DNA of 64,000 nt from assembly GCA_030141605.1 (NCBI GenBank), contig JAQGDQ010001075.1:1-64000 (forward strand), read 5' to 3'. This DNA comes from Tubiluchus corallicola. Taxonomy: Eukaryota > Priapulida > Priapulimorpha > Priapulimorphida > Tubiluchidae. Position 1 is the stretch's first letter, and each line of letters opens with the position of its first letter. The notes beneath the pieces were generated by a model. It saw only the letters and a program-made list of their open reading frames with translations, did no database searches and had not been told where the DNA came from. The translations under genes were made by a program, and so were the position numbers. Below, piece by piece: positions 51,320 through 64,000 of this stretch.

Positions 51320-52594
51320 TCACAGTGGAGTACCAGATGGTGGAGTGGATGATATTAGAGCATGATTCTGCCCATTCTTCATGTCAGCCAGGACATAATT
51401 ATTCGGTTCAACTTCATGACATTTCTGAAGTGGATGTGCACTTGCTGATGACGCTGTCGTAAAGTGCGTCATCTCCCCATCTTCTTCTTCATCGGACTCT
51501 GCGACTTGCTGCTGCCTACGGGAATCCAATTTGGAGCGTGATCCACGGCCAGGAAACACACTTGTTTCAGCCGTAAGTCCCTCGCTACCACTGGCACATT
51601 TAAACGCTTTAATAAAACTCTTTTTAAAGTTGTCACTTAAGAAGGCATACAATATCGGGTTCATGGCAGAATTGGCATAAGCAAGCATATACAAAAATAC
51701 AATGACAATAACGAACTGTGCATCGGGAGCTGGTGCAAACTGCAGTACGAGCTGTATCGTCCAATATGGCAGCCAGCAACAAATGTAAACAGTTATTACA
51801 GTTAAAACCATTTTTGTGACTTTTCGATGGGAACGCTTCTTTTCCTTTGATTTTTTCTTAGGCCCCACGGTTTTTAGCCTTTGTAGCACGAGCATATAAA
51901 ATATAAGCGTCAACGTTACCGGAATCGCGAAGCCCAGGAGAAAGGAATACCAAATGAAGGCTTTATCGGCTTCTATTAGCTGTCCACCAGGCCACATAAC
52001 AGTACACGTAGGCCCAGGGCCTGTAGTTCTCGCATACATTATAACTGGTATCATAACAAGAACAGATATGGTCCATACACATGCGCAAACGATCTTTGCA
52101 TGCAATGGGGTGCGATACTTGACCGACATGACTGGATGACAGACAGCAAGATACCGGTCACTACTCATGACGCACAGAAACAAACTGCTAGTGAACTGGT
52201 TAACACTGGCAGTGATCATGTAAATCTTACACATTGCCTGCCTGAAGATCCAATGCTTAACGTTGATGGTAGTGACAAGGAAGGGAATCCCAATCAGAAA
52301 CATCTCGTCCGCTAAAGCCAAATTCATTATGTACATGTTCGTGACTGTTTTCATTTTAGCAAACCTAATCACAACATAAATGACTAACGTGTTTCCTATC
52401 AGACCGACTAGACAAATAATTATGTATATAATATTGGATACGATGTCAGATATTCGTTTCCAGGCCAATATCGATTCATCAAATTCATAATCAGGTCCTG
52501 ACGTACAGTTAGCAAAGTGACTGCAATTAAAAGTATAATTCATTTGTGAGGCGACGTTGGTAACTGAGTCATCTAAATCGTAATCCAACTCCAT
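51320..52594 (-). CDS. Allatostatin-C / somatostatin-type peptide receptor (class A GPCR)
   Basis: An intact single-exon frame for 424 residues. The N-terminus has three N-glycosylation sites (NYT, NCS, NCT, residues 19-31). Seven membrane segments follow: TM1 about 51-77 with GN at 67-68, TM2 with NLALAD (91-96), TM3 ending in DRY (146-148), TM6 with CCWLPYW (272-278) and TM7 with NPILY (312-316). A likely disulfide joins Cys122 and Cys197. The third loop has VGPKKKSKEKKRSHRKVTK, the hallmark of arthropod and other invertebrate allatostatin-C receptors, and TM3 carries VNQFTSS as in somatostatin receptors. The position of the somatostatin-binding Asp in TM3 is Ala129, favouring the allatostatin-C group. 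Such receptors sit in the plasma membrane and usually couple to Gi/o. The tail has an acidic run (ESDEEEDGE) and ends TPL, a class I PDZ-type end. The start is supported by an in-frame upstream TAA; an acceptor-like CTGTTCCAG lies 15 bases before ATG, so a 5' UTR intron is possible. Confidence 0.95.
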   Translation of the reverse strand: MELDYDLDDSVTNVASQMNYTFNCSHFANCTSGPDYEFDESILAWKRISDIVSNIIYIIICLVGLIGNTLVIYVVIRFAKMKTVTNMYIMNLALADEMFLIGIPFLVTTINVKHWIFRQAMCKIYMITASVNQFTSSLFLCVMSSDRYLAVCHPVMSVKYRTPLHAKIVCACVWTISVLVMIPVIMYARTTGPGPTCTVMWPGGQLIEADKAFIWYSFLLGFAIPVTLTLIFYMLVLQRLKTVGPKKKSKEKKRSHRKVTKMVLTVITVYICCWLPYWTIQLVLQFAPAPDAQFVIVIVFLYMLAYANSAMNPILYAFLSDNFKKSFIKAFKCASGSEGLTAETSVFPGRGSRSKLDSRRQQQVAESDEEEDGEMTHFTTASSASAHPLQKCHEVEPNNYVLADMKNGQNHALISSTPPSGTPL

Positions 52595-55500
52595 CTCGCG
52601 TGTAAGATACTGGAACAGTTAACGTTTTCAAAATATCAACACTAGTTCTGAACATACAAGCAATAACAAATATGTTCAATGCTTTGCTTTGACTATCGTC
52701 GTTTGTTAACAATGAAGTAGTTTTATTTCTCACAATGTCAGTGTACATTGATGAAGCTATAATTTCATATACAGTTTTTGCTAACTACAGCAACATGAAA
52801 GTCTGAAACAGGCCTTACTTTTCACATTGACCCGCTTTTATAATTTACACTAGCATACAGCTCACTGCTCCCATTCGCTTATTATGGATCTAATTGCTAA
52901 CACAGCTAAGAATTATCCTGATTACACGCTGACATACGTCTAGTTATCTCTGACGCATCAGTTAAGCTTTCTTGGTTCACAGGTCTACTCTGCACACTGT
53001 TGATCTACCAAGTATTCTTCATAACGAAACAGAAGCTCTTCTTGACCTTTTAGACCTGAAAAATTCACAGCATTATTAAGTTATGAATTAAAATTTTAAG
53101 ACCTTTCAAAAACTGAAATTAACGTTAGCGCGATTATAAGGCCCACTGACGAAGAAAAAGTCAAGCCGAGTATAATCATAAGTAGCGCAACATGCCCTGT
53201 ATTGGATTATAATGCTAATGCAACCTGAGACAATAAATCACGTTACAAGCTAATTAGGTTTCTACGATCCTTACAAGGAAAAATTACTTCCTGATTATTA
53301 TAATATGAGACAGGCGAAAGGAAGGAACATACGAAGCAGATATACAATTAGAAACATAGAGTTTCCTAATGAGTTTTCGTGCCTGCCCTGCTTAATCTAC
53401 TTTAGTGTTAATTTCTTTTGTACCTACCAGCCATTCTAAAAAGACAATCTTTATTTACCGACGTAAAATTTCTGGCGTATTATAAGCATAATTAAGCAGC
53501 TACTCAGATAAATTTATTTATTTATTGCAATGCACAATAAGGTCAAGAACATATACGTAATAAGTTGTTAGTAGTTTAGAGAAAGGCTGGCGAATAAACA
53601 GTTAAGGTTAGAGAATCAGCCATCTTTCTAGTTTAAGTTAGTGGCGACGATTTATGCTGGGATGAAATAAAGAAAATCCTGTCAAACTGAAAATATATAA
53701 TAATGAAAAATGATAACGAAAAAATGAATCAAAGTAGTTTTAAGTGGTAAAACAATATACAAACATCAAAAAAACATAAAGTAACAGACATTATCCTTTG
53801 CTAAATTAAACAAAACAGATTGAGAACAAAAACAAAAAATTATCAAAAGTGGATAAGCATAAAGTACACAATAAATGATAATAATAATAACAGTGAAAAA
53901 TTAACATACATAAGGACTGAAAACAAAATTGAAAAACACTGAAAACATAAACTGTCAAACCCACAGAGCATAAATAATAACGGATATAAACTTGAAATAA
54001 GCATGCAGTGAACAAATCGAACTGAAATAACGCTGTAATATGCCACTATAAACAAATGAAATAGATTGGTTTGTGCAACGTATTATAATAACTGGCAAAA
54101 ACAAAAGCAAAACAAAAATGAAACAAAATCGAAAGCAATTGCAAACGACAAACTATAAATTGTCGTTTAACCATATAAAGCAAAAACTAGAAGTATAAAC
54201 TGCTAAAAATAATGTATAAAATTATAAAAAATGGATAATTACAGGATAAGAAGACCCTGCGAAATGTACACCACGCTTAGGACAATTTTACTAAATCAAT
54301 CATAGGCCAAATCATGGATTGTAGCCTTTATTGCCCTGAATTTTATAAAAACTGACATACGTGTCGAACAACAGCATGATAGCATTAGCAAGCAACAGCA
54401 CCTTGGCGTAATTTGTAGACCAACATTTGGCACTGAGTGCCAGAAAAACAGAGACCAGGAAAAACAGATTTTAGGTTTTTCTTTCATGTTTCATGTCTCT
54501 AAAAATTCTACAAATTAACATACTTCATCTTTTATTAATTATACGTATGAATATGCGAATAAGCAAGAGTTGATGTCATGATCATCATTTATTGTATACA
54601 TAGGGCAGCAACTTAAACTGATTGGAATATTTCCTTGAGGTATTACATTTCACTAGAGTGCAATATATAGCTGCCAGACTTCCGGAATAGACAGGGCGCG
54701 TAGGTCTCTGCGTCAAAGTTTCCGGAAATGCAAATACACCTGAAATCATTTACCCGAGCATATACAAAGTGAAAAACGACAAATTTACTCAAGTATGAGT
54801 ACTACTATCAGCCTGCTTTCCTTGTGAATACATCTTCATAAAGAAATATGGTGTTAATATGGAAAACCTTTGCGTCGATCAGCCTTCGAAAGCGATTCTA
54901 CATTTGCGTGGCTTTCAGTAGCGCTCAGATGTCAGTAAAATTCGAACGATTTGACATGACATTTCAAGTTCATAAAGTAAATGATCAAGAGAACGTGTTT
55001 ACATGTTAAGGCTAGCAAGCAAAAAATGATGCTTAAAACTGAACAGTTGAAAGTCTTTTAAATATCACTTACACTCCGCCTATATAATAAATCGAAGTTA
55101 AGGCAAACACATCAGAAGGGCCGCGAAACACTTTAAAACAACACTAGAATCGATAAACGTAACAGGTTACCTCATTAATGAGTTCTTAAATACAAGTCTT
55201 CTCTATATACTGCAGAGTAATTTCGCAATTTCGCTTCTGCTGGCAAAAGATTCTGAAACAGCCTGCTCGAGAAAAAGAAGGTTTTCTTAACGATCCTAGA
55301 ATGGCAATTTTTCGCATTAGCTGATAGCTTCAGTTGAGAAATCCAATGACTTTCTTTTTTGTTCGAGAAAAACTTGGTTTTCCTCGATTTTTTTAAAACG
55401 AAGCAGAAGTTTATTTATTGGAAAACTTTTTTTATAACCATTGTTGCGAATTTTTGAGCAAGTCTTCACCACGTGACCAATGGAATACATGAGTGACAAG

Positions 55501-56823
55501 AGCAGCTCGTCACTCAGTTATATTCATGACAGTTGAAGTCGAGGAGATCTTACCTAGTTGCAACTTCTTCAAATGACGTCGTATGGCGATTTCTTACTTC
55601 CTTGCGCAGTTTGCTTTATTTGCTGCAATTAAAGAAGAGGTGCTCACAAGACATAACGCACTAGCACATACCTTTAGACTATCTACAGTTTCTGCTGCTT
55701 TCTATTTTATTTTATAAGGATTGTATTCGTGTAATGAATTCACCCCCAGTGTAATCATTATACATTCCTAATATGAATACATTTTGAGCTTGCTTTCCAT
55801 CATACACCACAAATACTTTTTGCTTAACCCAATCGTCTGCCAACACGCAACAAGCAGTTCTATTTTCGTTCTTTTTGTTTAACCCACTACAAACATTTTA
55901 CCAGACGGTTCTTATGTATCGACATCTGGTTTCTCACAAACTGTATTACTGTTGTAATTTGTGGCATATATTCCTGTATCCCTGACTGCATAGCCGATTG
56001 TCACAGCCTAACTAATTTTTCTATTGTGATCAGTGCTTTCTCTTGTGGTTTTCATTTACTGACATTCTTCTAAATTTAACCTCTGATTGCGCGCTTTCGT
56101 AAGTGGTGGTTAGTTTTCATACACTCAAATTAGGTCACCTGACATTGACTGGCTTTTTATAGAATATATAAAACATTAATGCAAATACAAGGGGAATCAT
56201 TGAAAAAATCTAAATGTGGCCAACATTACCCCAATACACACTATTTAATGACCGTTTCTCATTCATCTTTTTTTCTTTTTCACCTGACAGCACACAGTGG
56301 TAGGCTGAAATGTCCTTTGTTCGCTTTAATATTACATTGCATTGTAGGATTTTATTAACTATTTTCGTCATTAAGAGTTTTCTGTTTTTTAATAAGAGTG
56401 TGTTAATCTACGTTCAGTGTCTACATATATTAACCTAAATCTGACGATACACAAATTGACGATACTTTTATTTGCTGAGCTTCGTTTATTCGGTGTCCGG
56501 CTTTTTTGGCACAGGCGTTTTGACAGGCAGTTTGATCACACACAGTCAGACACCAATGAATTCTAGGCGTTGCATAATTTAAAAAGCGCTTAGGCAGCGC
56601 TATGGATGATAACATCATACGCACCATATAGTAGAGTGTATTGGCAACAATTTTACGATTGCTTTTAAAATTGAACTTATAATTTTATAGTACTATTTAA
56701 AATCAGGATAATTATATAATGATTTTAGAAAAGTTAACTTTATAATTATTGTAGAGGTGTATATATATATATATATAGTAAATTATAACGGACTTTTAAT
56801 TGTAAAGCGCATCGAGATCACAC
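52595..56823. other. Anonymous AT-rich stretch upstream of the receptor gene
   Basis: Should include the receptor promoter and any untranslated 5' exons, but none can be pinpointed. A very A-rich section (about 53690-54220) produces hydrophobic artefact frames on the minus strand. A (TA)n run lies at 56759-56776. Confidence 0.45.
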
Positions 56824-56915
56824 TATAAATTATTATTGTTGTCGTTGTCGTTGATGTTGTTGTTGTTGTTGTTTTCGTTGTTAATGTTATTGTTGTTGTT
56901 GTTGTCTTCCTAAGA
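56824..56915. repeat. Degenerate (GTT)n repeat
   Basis: TTGTTGTTG runs with GTCGTT and GATGTT variants over about 90 bases. Confidence 0.85.
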
Positions 56916-57266
56916 CAAAATTTAATCATAAACGGTAATAACTAATAATGCATTTATAAAAAGCTCTGGGAAAAAAATCTAACTGCATAGTTGCTCTATG
57001 TGCTAATTTTGCCACTAGTTGCAATTCTACCGACACATATATTGTCACTGTGATAGCGCTTACAACAATAAACCTAATTTGTACTTTCGCAATAATTTAG
57101 ACGCTTTCTCAGCCAGAAAATTTTGCAAGAAAATCTCGTAAAACTCATTGCTCACTAACAGCACATATATGAGAAAATACCCTGCAATGTGAAAATGGCT
57201 GATTAAATTTATCCTCTCTATTAGAATAAATGGAAAATACATAAAAGACTTCATCGCACAACCATA

Positions 57267-57295
57267 ATAATAATAATAATAATAACAATAATATC
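57267..57295. repeat. Short (AAT)n repeat
   Basis: About nine AAT units with one AAC variant. Confidence 0.85.
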
Positions 57296-60292
57296 ATTTG
57301 CTGATATTATTTAATATATCACATGCTCATAACGTCCGCAGCCTGTACTGACACAATATACGCAATATGAATTCGTGGTGCTTTAGAACAATTTCGAGTT
57401 CAATACTAACCTACGTATCCATACTTAATGAAACAACTGGATTTGCAATCATGGAAATTCTGCACTTTTCAGATTTCTCGGTGTAATTCGACGCAATCTT
57501 GCTTAACAGGAAGGGAGACAAAGAAAGTGTTCTGCAACTTTATATTCAGGTTAATTCCAGGATTTGGCCTTCACCTTCGTTGTGTGATTTGATGCCACTT
57601 CATTAAATAGTATTGTCACATTCGCAAAATGTCTTCTTAAGATAAGGCGGGCTTATGTAATGGGATGAGATGGAAAAGCATTAAAGAAAAGGGCTTCAAA
57701 ACAGATGTGAGCAGAATGTTTGGAGAAGTAAAGGAACAGAAAGAAGAAGAAAGGAGAGAAAATGAGAGGAGCGAAAGGGGGGGAAATATTTTATATTTTA
57801 TTTGGTGCAAATGTATATTCAAATTCTTAAATTAAATAGTTTCTTTTAACAACCAATTGCTTCAGTTCGAATATTACGGAACGTGTGACACGCGACATAA
57901 GACAGTTATTCTTACGAGTTCTCGACATTACAACGACATTCATTACGAGGGAGTGGTAAAAAAATCTGTTTTCTCCTGCGCATATCACTTTGCGAGTTCA
58001 AACTGTGCTGAATCTTTACTTATTTATTTGTTTTCTACTTATTAAGAGTTCTCAATTTTACGCTTTTGTGCTCCATAGCCTTATTTAGTAATGTAATACG
58101 TTTAATCATCACACCTAATAATTATGGAACCAGATTTTGGCAAACAAGGAGACAGTGAATTACGAGAAATCATAGGTCTACATTTTTAAATGTATATAAA
58201 TTCAGTATATAAATCGGCCAGTTACTTTTTCCCTATCACATGGCGTATCCAGTAAATGAATGAATGAATAAATGAACGAAAGAAGTAACATGGAAATTCA
58301 ACATTCGCTGGCCTAGCTTATACTTAATGTGGACGGTTGTACCAAGACCTGAACCTAGCTCATTATCAACTCTAATCCGATAACATAAGATCCTGAATTG
58401 ACATAATGCGATACACCTACAATAAATGCGTACACGAGAGAAATAGCTAAAAGCAGTGTGATAAATGAAACCACCAAAGGCAATTTTGGCAGTTGTCACT
58501 CATCCTTTTACTACCCACGGTGCTGACACGCATTATGACCACTCAGTTGTTTTACCTCGATCTACTGTTAACCTAGCTTTGCCTGGTGCTCTGATGTTCT
58601 AATATGCCTGATAAGTCACTCACAGTATGTCACCAGCGAAAACCATGCATAGTGCTCATCGGGAAGTAGGTAAATTATTGTCCAAGAAACAAAATAAACA
58701 AAGGCTCATTTTAGTATGGCCTCGGCGTATTCACGACTGATAGCAGGTTAATACTGTGCTTATTCAAGAGATGTGCTTTCTAGCCCCTATGACTAGAAAT
58801 ATTACATGAAAAGAGATCATTTTTATTATCAGTTTTGTTATACTTCTGAAGTGAAGTTGTCAACGTGGTTGGATGTTACATTTTCGCTTTATTGTTCTAT
58901 CTTATACAAACTGGATTCCCGGTTAACGAATCAATTACAGTAATATTTGTACCTTCTCACCACATTCTCTATTCACATCTTGCACAATTAAAACAATAGC
59001 GGTGACGCTCTTTACACAATTTGAACTACTAGGCAATTAACATTGCAACCTCAAAGAATGACAACGACTAGAGCGATCATGAAAACGAGGCGGAAGAGAA
59101 GGAGGAAGAGGAACAGGACAACTACTCTCATTAGTTTAGCAGAAATGAGTTCTTTTTCATTGATATTTTCATGAAATTTATTCTTAAATTTTTGCCGAAA
59201 ATAATGATGACTGAGCCACTAAAACAGTTATTTTAACAACTTACTGACTTTCCTTTAGTGTTAGCAAACTTGCTCGGTCGAGTGTATTGTAAATAAATAG
59301 AGATCATGTCTAATGCTCTATAAAAAGTTTTACAAACATCCACGGGGTTTTCTCACCTAAACTTATCTTAACTTATCGCGCTTATCAGATAAACGTTTTG
59401 ATACTGGCTAAATTAGCTTGTGCCTTGTTTAATGTGATCCCCATAGTTTTCGCACCACAGGCTACATTTTATTTACAATTTCAGCGGTGTTTATTTACCT
59501 GAACGCATGCAGAAACACCTGCTGAGAATTTATAAATACGCCGTGAAACTATTTTAAACTGCTTTCGCAGGACAAAACGTTAAAACGCCAACAACGCCAG
59601 TTTTTAGATAGACATAAAGACAATGCTAAATGTTGCGAAAATTCAGTGCACGAATATATAGGCTGCTTGCTGCTCATTAACCAGCAAAACAAACCAATCC
59701 CTATGTAAGAGTTCAAGTCCCAAAACTGATCTGCCAAAAGAAAAAATCACAGCATGGACAAAGTATCAGTAATATCACTGCAATAAGAATAAGTGTACCT
59801 AAAGCAGACGTCTAGTAAATAAGATGCTCGTTTGACAAAGCCTCAAGGACTAAATCCTTGCTATAAACAGAGACAAGTTTCAAAAGTTATACATATTTAT
59901 TGTATATGTGAAAATTGTTAAGACTGGTATAATGCACTGATGTGTTGGAAGAGAGCGGCGTTGCTAACTATATAAAAATAGTCGTGATTTGATCTTATAA
60001 ATGCTGAAATCATTTTCTCGTCACACAACACTTTTAAGCGACACCTCTAGTTGTGCATTCAACCACCTAGTGTGTCGTCTAGCGAAAAAAAAACGAATGG
60101 GCTACTGGCGATATAATACATTATCCACAAGCTAAGGTGTTTACATTAACGATCAGCTAAAAAGAAACATTGAGTCAGGAATATAAAAGATAGGATGATA
60201 TGAAGACAAAAAATAATGTTAAACGCTATAATAACAAGAGCAAGAGAAATACAGAAAGAACAATGGCTAATATTAAGCTAACAATGGCTAAC
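57296..60292. other. Anonymous AT-rich stretch
   Basis: No gene recognised. A purine-rich run occurs near 57690-57785, and the ATGAATGAATGA run near 58254-58280 is a short ATGA/AATG repeat. Confidence 0.5.
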
Positions 60293-60930
60293 AATTACGC
60301 TATTAGATTTCTGAAATTGCGATAATTTGCCGGAGGAAACGTAAAAGTCATGCGATCTTTCTCTCTGTTCGTCTCAGTGTTTGTCAGTCAGTCAGGCAGT
60401 CTTTCTATCCGTCCGTCAATCCACCTATCTCCACCCTGTCCCTGTCTTTACGTCTATCTGCCTCTTTCTTTGTCTCTGTCTCCCTCCCTCTCGATTTATC
60501 TATCTACCGCTATCTCTTTTTGCCTGTCTTTTTTTCACCTGAATAGGACTACCTTGGAAACAAGTTTTTGGTTACTTTTGATATTATCTTTGGACCAAAT
60601 CCCAAAGAAGCTTGCTATTAGATTTGGTCCAAAGATGATAGCAAAAGTAACCAAAAACTTGTTTCCAAGGTAGTCCTATTCAGGTGAAAAAAAAGACAGG
60701 CAAAAAGAGATAGCGATAGATAGATAGATCGAGAGGGAGAGAGACAGAGGCAAAGAAAGAGGCAGATAGACGTAAAGACAGGGACAGAGTGGAGATAGGT
60801 GGATTGACGGACGGATAGAAAGACTGCCTGACTGACTGACAAACATTGAGACGAACAGAGAGAAAGATCGCATGACTTTTACGTTTCCTCCGGCAAATTA
60901 TCGCAACTTCAGAAATCTAATAGTGTAATT
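60293..60930. mobile_element. 638-bp near-perfect palindrome (long-arm foldback or MITE)
   Basis: The left arm (60293-60601) and right arm (60621-60930) are about 310 bases each and reverse complements of one another with only scattered differences. A 19-base spacer separates them. Outer ends are AATTACGCTATTAG and its counterpart CTAATAGTGTAATT. The arms are pyrimidine-rich on the left, with CTGTCTTT and CTATCTAT words. Open frames on both strands (107 and 65-74 codons) are mirror images produced by the palindrome and are not genes. A target-site duplication is not obvious. Confidence 0.85.
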
Positions 60931-63900
60931 TTCTCTTCTAACTAGCACAATAGTAATCATTTCTACTTGAGGTAATTTCTTGTTTTTAGAATAGGAGCGA
61001 TTTTATGCTACAGCCAAAAAGCCATTACGTTGTTATAATTAAGATCAGTATTTTAACCATTTATTACGATTTACATAAATATAGCATTCTTTAGAACATG
61101 TTTATATTCTGGTTAATGCTGGCAAAAAGATCACAGGAATTTGATGTTTTACGTCTATTGAAAATTGATGCGACGCGTGCAATGGGGAATCTTATCAGCG
61201 AAATTATTTTGAAAAATTGTGAGAACACGAAATATGTTTCAAATCTTAAGTTTATCATCCAGTGTATGAAAATAGCTGGGAGGACTGTTAATTCTTTAAA
61301 GAACTGACACTAATGGAAAATAGTTAGACTATTTGTATGTTCACTCAGATAACCTTTAAACTTTTTGATTAACTTGTTTGTTTATGTAGTAGATAAAAAT
61401 CTGACAAAGTAAATAAAATGCTAACTGGATTTTAATTTTTTGTTAGGCTCTAAAACGCCAGATCCTTAAATACCAAACGAAATATTATCACGGACAACAG
61501 TAAAATTCTGAATGTACTTGGCTCTAAAACTTGATATGAAACCGCAAGGGTTCTTGTCTAGCGCTATCGTTTCCAGAAAGAAAAATGTACTTATAAAATA
61601 GTACACATTTCGTGCAGAAATAGCGGTCGAACTTTATATCTATCAATTTGTGCGTTGTCCTATCGGAGTGCCTTGGTTACACAATACTGTCATCTTCTTG
61701 TTGTTCTAAACTGACAACTTATTGATCTTAAATAAGCTGAATATTTTTGGAAAATAAAACTGATTCAAGTTTTGTAATTGATGCAATCTAGCCGAGCAAA
61801 AAAATGTGTTCCAAAGATTACTGAAACACGATATAAAAATTTAGTGAGTTTCACAAACAGTTTGGTCGCTATTTGTACAAAGTGGCTAATCGAAAAAAAT
61901 TCGTATGTATCAGCATAAGACACAGTTTCAAATAACTGGGAATATAGTGACAATTTCCATTTTAATTCAAATTTTATATCGGTAGCTGAGACCATATAAC
62001 ATACAAATACAATAGTGTAGGAAGTCAATTTAATGATTAAAAATGATGTGCAAGTTATACTGTTAAACAGTTCTTCGTACTATACTTGCTCGCCGAACTT
62101 TTCTACTAAAAGTCACAATTTAACCAAACTGATTGAATGCCCGAGTCCGCCTTAAAGCAAATTGATCTAAATGGTAATAACACAAACAGCATTTCGTTTT
62201 AAATCGGCTTACATATTAAACTTCCAAAGGGGAAGTTCGGTTAAAACATAAATAGCTTGAATGTCTATTACTGCTCTCTAAGCAAAGTCAACAATTTCAC
62301 GTGTGTATCATTCGTACTGCGCGTAATCACAGCGAAGCCATTTCAACTGTTTAAGTCATGGGTAAAAGAATTAAACTGAATGAAATCATATCAGACACTT
62401 AAAGCTAAGTTACTTCGCACACTAAGTCTTTATTAAGTGTGATAACTTTTTTAAGGAAGTGTCGCGAGATTGCATGTGGAACAGCACCAATGTGAGAAAT
62501 TTTTCTTTACGTTAAGGATTTTTTTATATCTACAGATTTTTTGCGAATATTTATGTTTGTTTCACTACACAGAAATGTGTCCTTTTCTACAAACATTTTA
62601 TTTGCAAAATCTTGATGGTATCAAAAATAAAAATATATTCATTCTTAAACGACAAGATAATACTAATTTTATTTTATTTTGTTTTGCTTTGTTTTGTTTT
62701 GTTTTATTTTCAGCTAAAAAAAATCTGTACAAACACTGTGTATGCAAATACAGCCAAGAGCCTGAGCCAGGAATTGCCTTACTAGGTGTTATGATACTTT
62801 TTTCACAGTTTGATCACAATAATATTTTTACGCTATAAAATTTAAGTATGTATGCTTATTTTTTGCATCTTTTGGCATAAGCACCCACATATGCACTCCA
62901 CCAGTCGTCATGCACAGTAGATATAGTTTTCGTTTGTTAATTTTTTTCCATTGTAAAAAGTAGGCCACGCTACGCTACTATTTTATGTAAGCCTGTACAA
63001 AAGCGAGATTTAGTTTCGATTTTGAAACCAAAATTTTAATCATTTCTATTTATTTGTGTTTTTGTTCATATGACGATTACTAGACCCTATTGTGAAAAAT
63101 AATAGTGCCCGTTGCATTTCCAAAAACGTATTTATCATTTAAATAAACGATCCTTGTCGCAAAATTGTTATAAAAGATTCCAGCTCATTTCTTAATGGTC
63201 CAAAGGAGCAATTTGTTTATTTTGCAATCTTGTTGTTGCTACAAGATTCGTTTAATAACTCCCCAAGCTTCCAAAAAACAGATAATTAATTTGTTTTCCA
63301 ATAGAAAACTCAAGTAAAATTGAGTATAAATTCCCGGCGGACGCGTGCTGCTGTCTACTATATTCTGTTCTTCAACCATTAGTGACTCTTATTAGCAATA
63401 TTTATCCCTGAGTCTAGAAGTTAGGCGTAATTTGTTTATGTGAAAAACATGAAGCACACTTCGTGCAAGTCATTACCAGATGGCATTCTACCAGATCCTG
63501 TGTGCATCAGTGCCTCTTGACATTTTCATGTAAAATTATGTTTTACAGCCTGCAATAGCACTGCTTATGAATTAAAATCAACAGAAAAGTCGTAGAACTA
63601 AATACTATAAATAAACTATAAATAAACCAACATAAACCGCAACACCCACTCCACTGACAAATTGGACAAATACAACAACGTTTGCGTTGACTAAAAATTG
63701 CTGATGTCTACAAAAAACGATCAGCATATAAAACTTCACACACACGAAGAGTCAGCCACAAAGACTTTGGCAAAAACATAAAAAACATTATCTCAAACAA
63801 TGAACATCGAGAGAAGAACTACAACAGGTAGAATCACCGTAAAAAAGGCCACTTTAGGCAAAGAGCTAACAATACCTATAAGTATCTGAGACAAAAAATA

Positions 63901-64000
63901 CAGCAGAAAATAAAATAACCAATCACTACTGTAAGTCGGTTACTATCCGTTTTTTTAAACTATTATATATCATTTAGTTTAGTTTAGCTATTTAAAAATT
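60931..64000. other. Anonymous AT-rich stretch
   Basis: No gene recognised. A degenerate TTTTG/TTTTA pentanucleotide run lies at 62667-62711, inside a 122-codon plus-strand frame (62470-62838) that lacks any family signature. Confidence 0.5.
62667..62711. repeat. (TTTTG/TTTTA)n simple repeat
   Basis: About nine pentanucleotide units, mixed TTTTA, TTTTG and one CTTTG. Confidence 0.8.

Noticed and set aside
60350-60873. Apparent paired protein genes on opposite strands (Leu/Ser-rich)
   Set aside because: The two translations are copies of each other because they lie in a palindrome. They are pyrimidine-run artefacts.
62470-62838. 122-codon plus-strand open frame
   Set aside because: Rich in Phe, Leu and Cys, runs through the TTTTG repeat, and shows no domain. 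The length is reachable by chance in AT-rich DNA.

Overview
This is a window of nuclear DNA from an animal, almost certainly a bilaterian invertebrate and probably marine. The evidence is the AT-rich composition (about two thirds by eye), many long microsatellites, degenerate non-LTR retrotransposons, foldback and MITE-like elements, a 5S-rRNA-like sequence, and two recognisable metazoan signalling genes. One gene is split by introns. There are no operons or other prokaryotic features. The receptor resembles allatostatin-C receptors more than vertebrate somatostatin receptors, which suggests a lophotrochozoan or other invertebrate lineage, but I cannot name the species.

Layout: 0-18 kb is mostly anonymous AT-rich DNA with microsatellites. 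It also holds two small MITE-like sequences, a LINE 3' remnant, and an unusual 1.1-kb module at 4.7-5.8 kb whose two ends carry repeated ATTATGTAACA motifs in opposite orientation around coding-like minus-strand sequence. 18.9-20.7 kb and 24.9-26.6 kb hold two decayed minus-strand non-LTR retrotransposons. 28.1-38.2 kb holds a fibroblast growth factor (FGF) gene on the minus strand. I reconstruct it as four coding exons (38161-38109, 37772-37645, 35859-35756, 28346-28140) that join in frame into a 163-residue secreted FGF. 40-43.3 kb is repeat-rich: a (GTA)n array, degenerate 17-bp tandem units, and a foldback element with two nested MITE-like insertions. 46.1-46.65 kb holds a 5S-rRNA-like head joined to a GC-richer tail. 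51.3-52.6 kb holds a single-exon minus-strand peptide GPCR of the allatostatin-C/somatostatin receptor group, 424 residues. 60.3-60.9 kb is a 638-bp near-perfect palindrome. The rest is anonymous.

The two genes lie on the same strand about 13 kb apart. One encodes a secreted growth factor and the other a neuropeptide receptor. Nothing in the sequence shows that they work together. The FGF reconstruction, including a proposed GC-AG first intron, and the two inverted-repeat modules are the main results. No CRISPR array, bacterial operon or clearly functional tRNA gene was seen.
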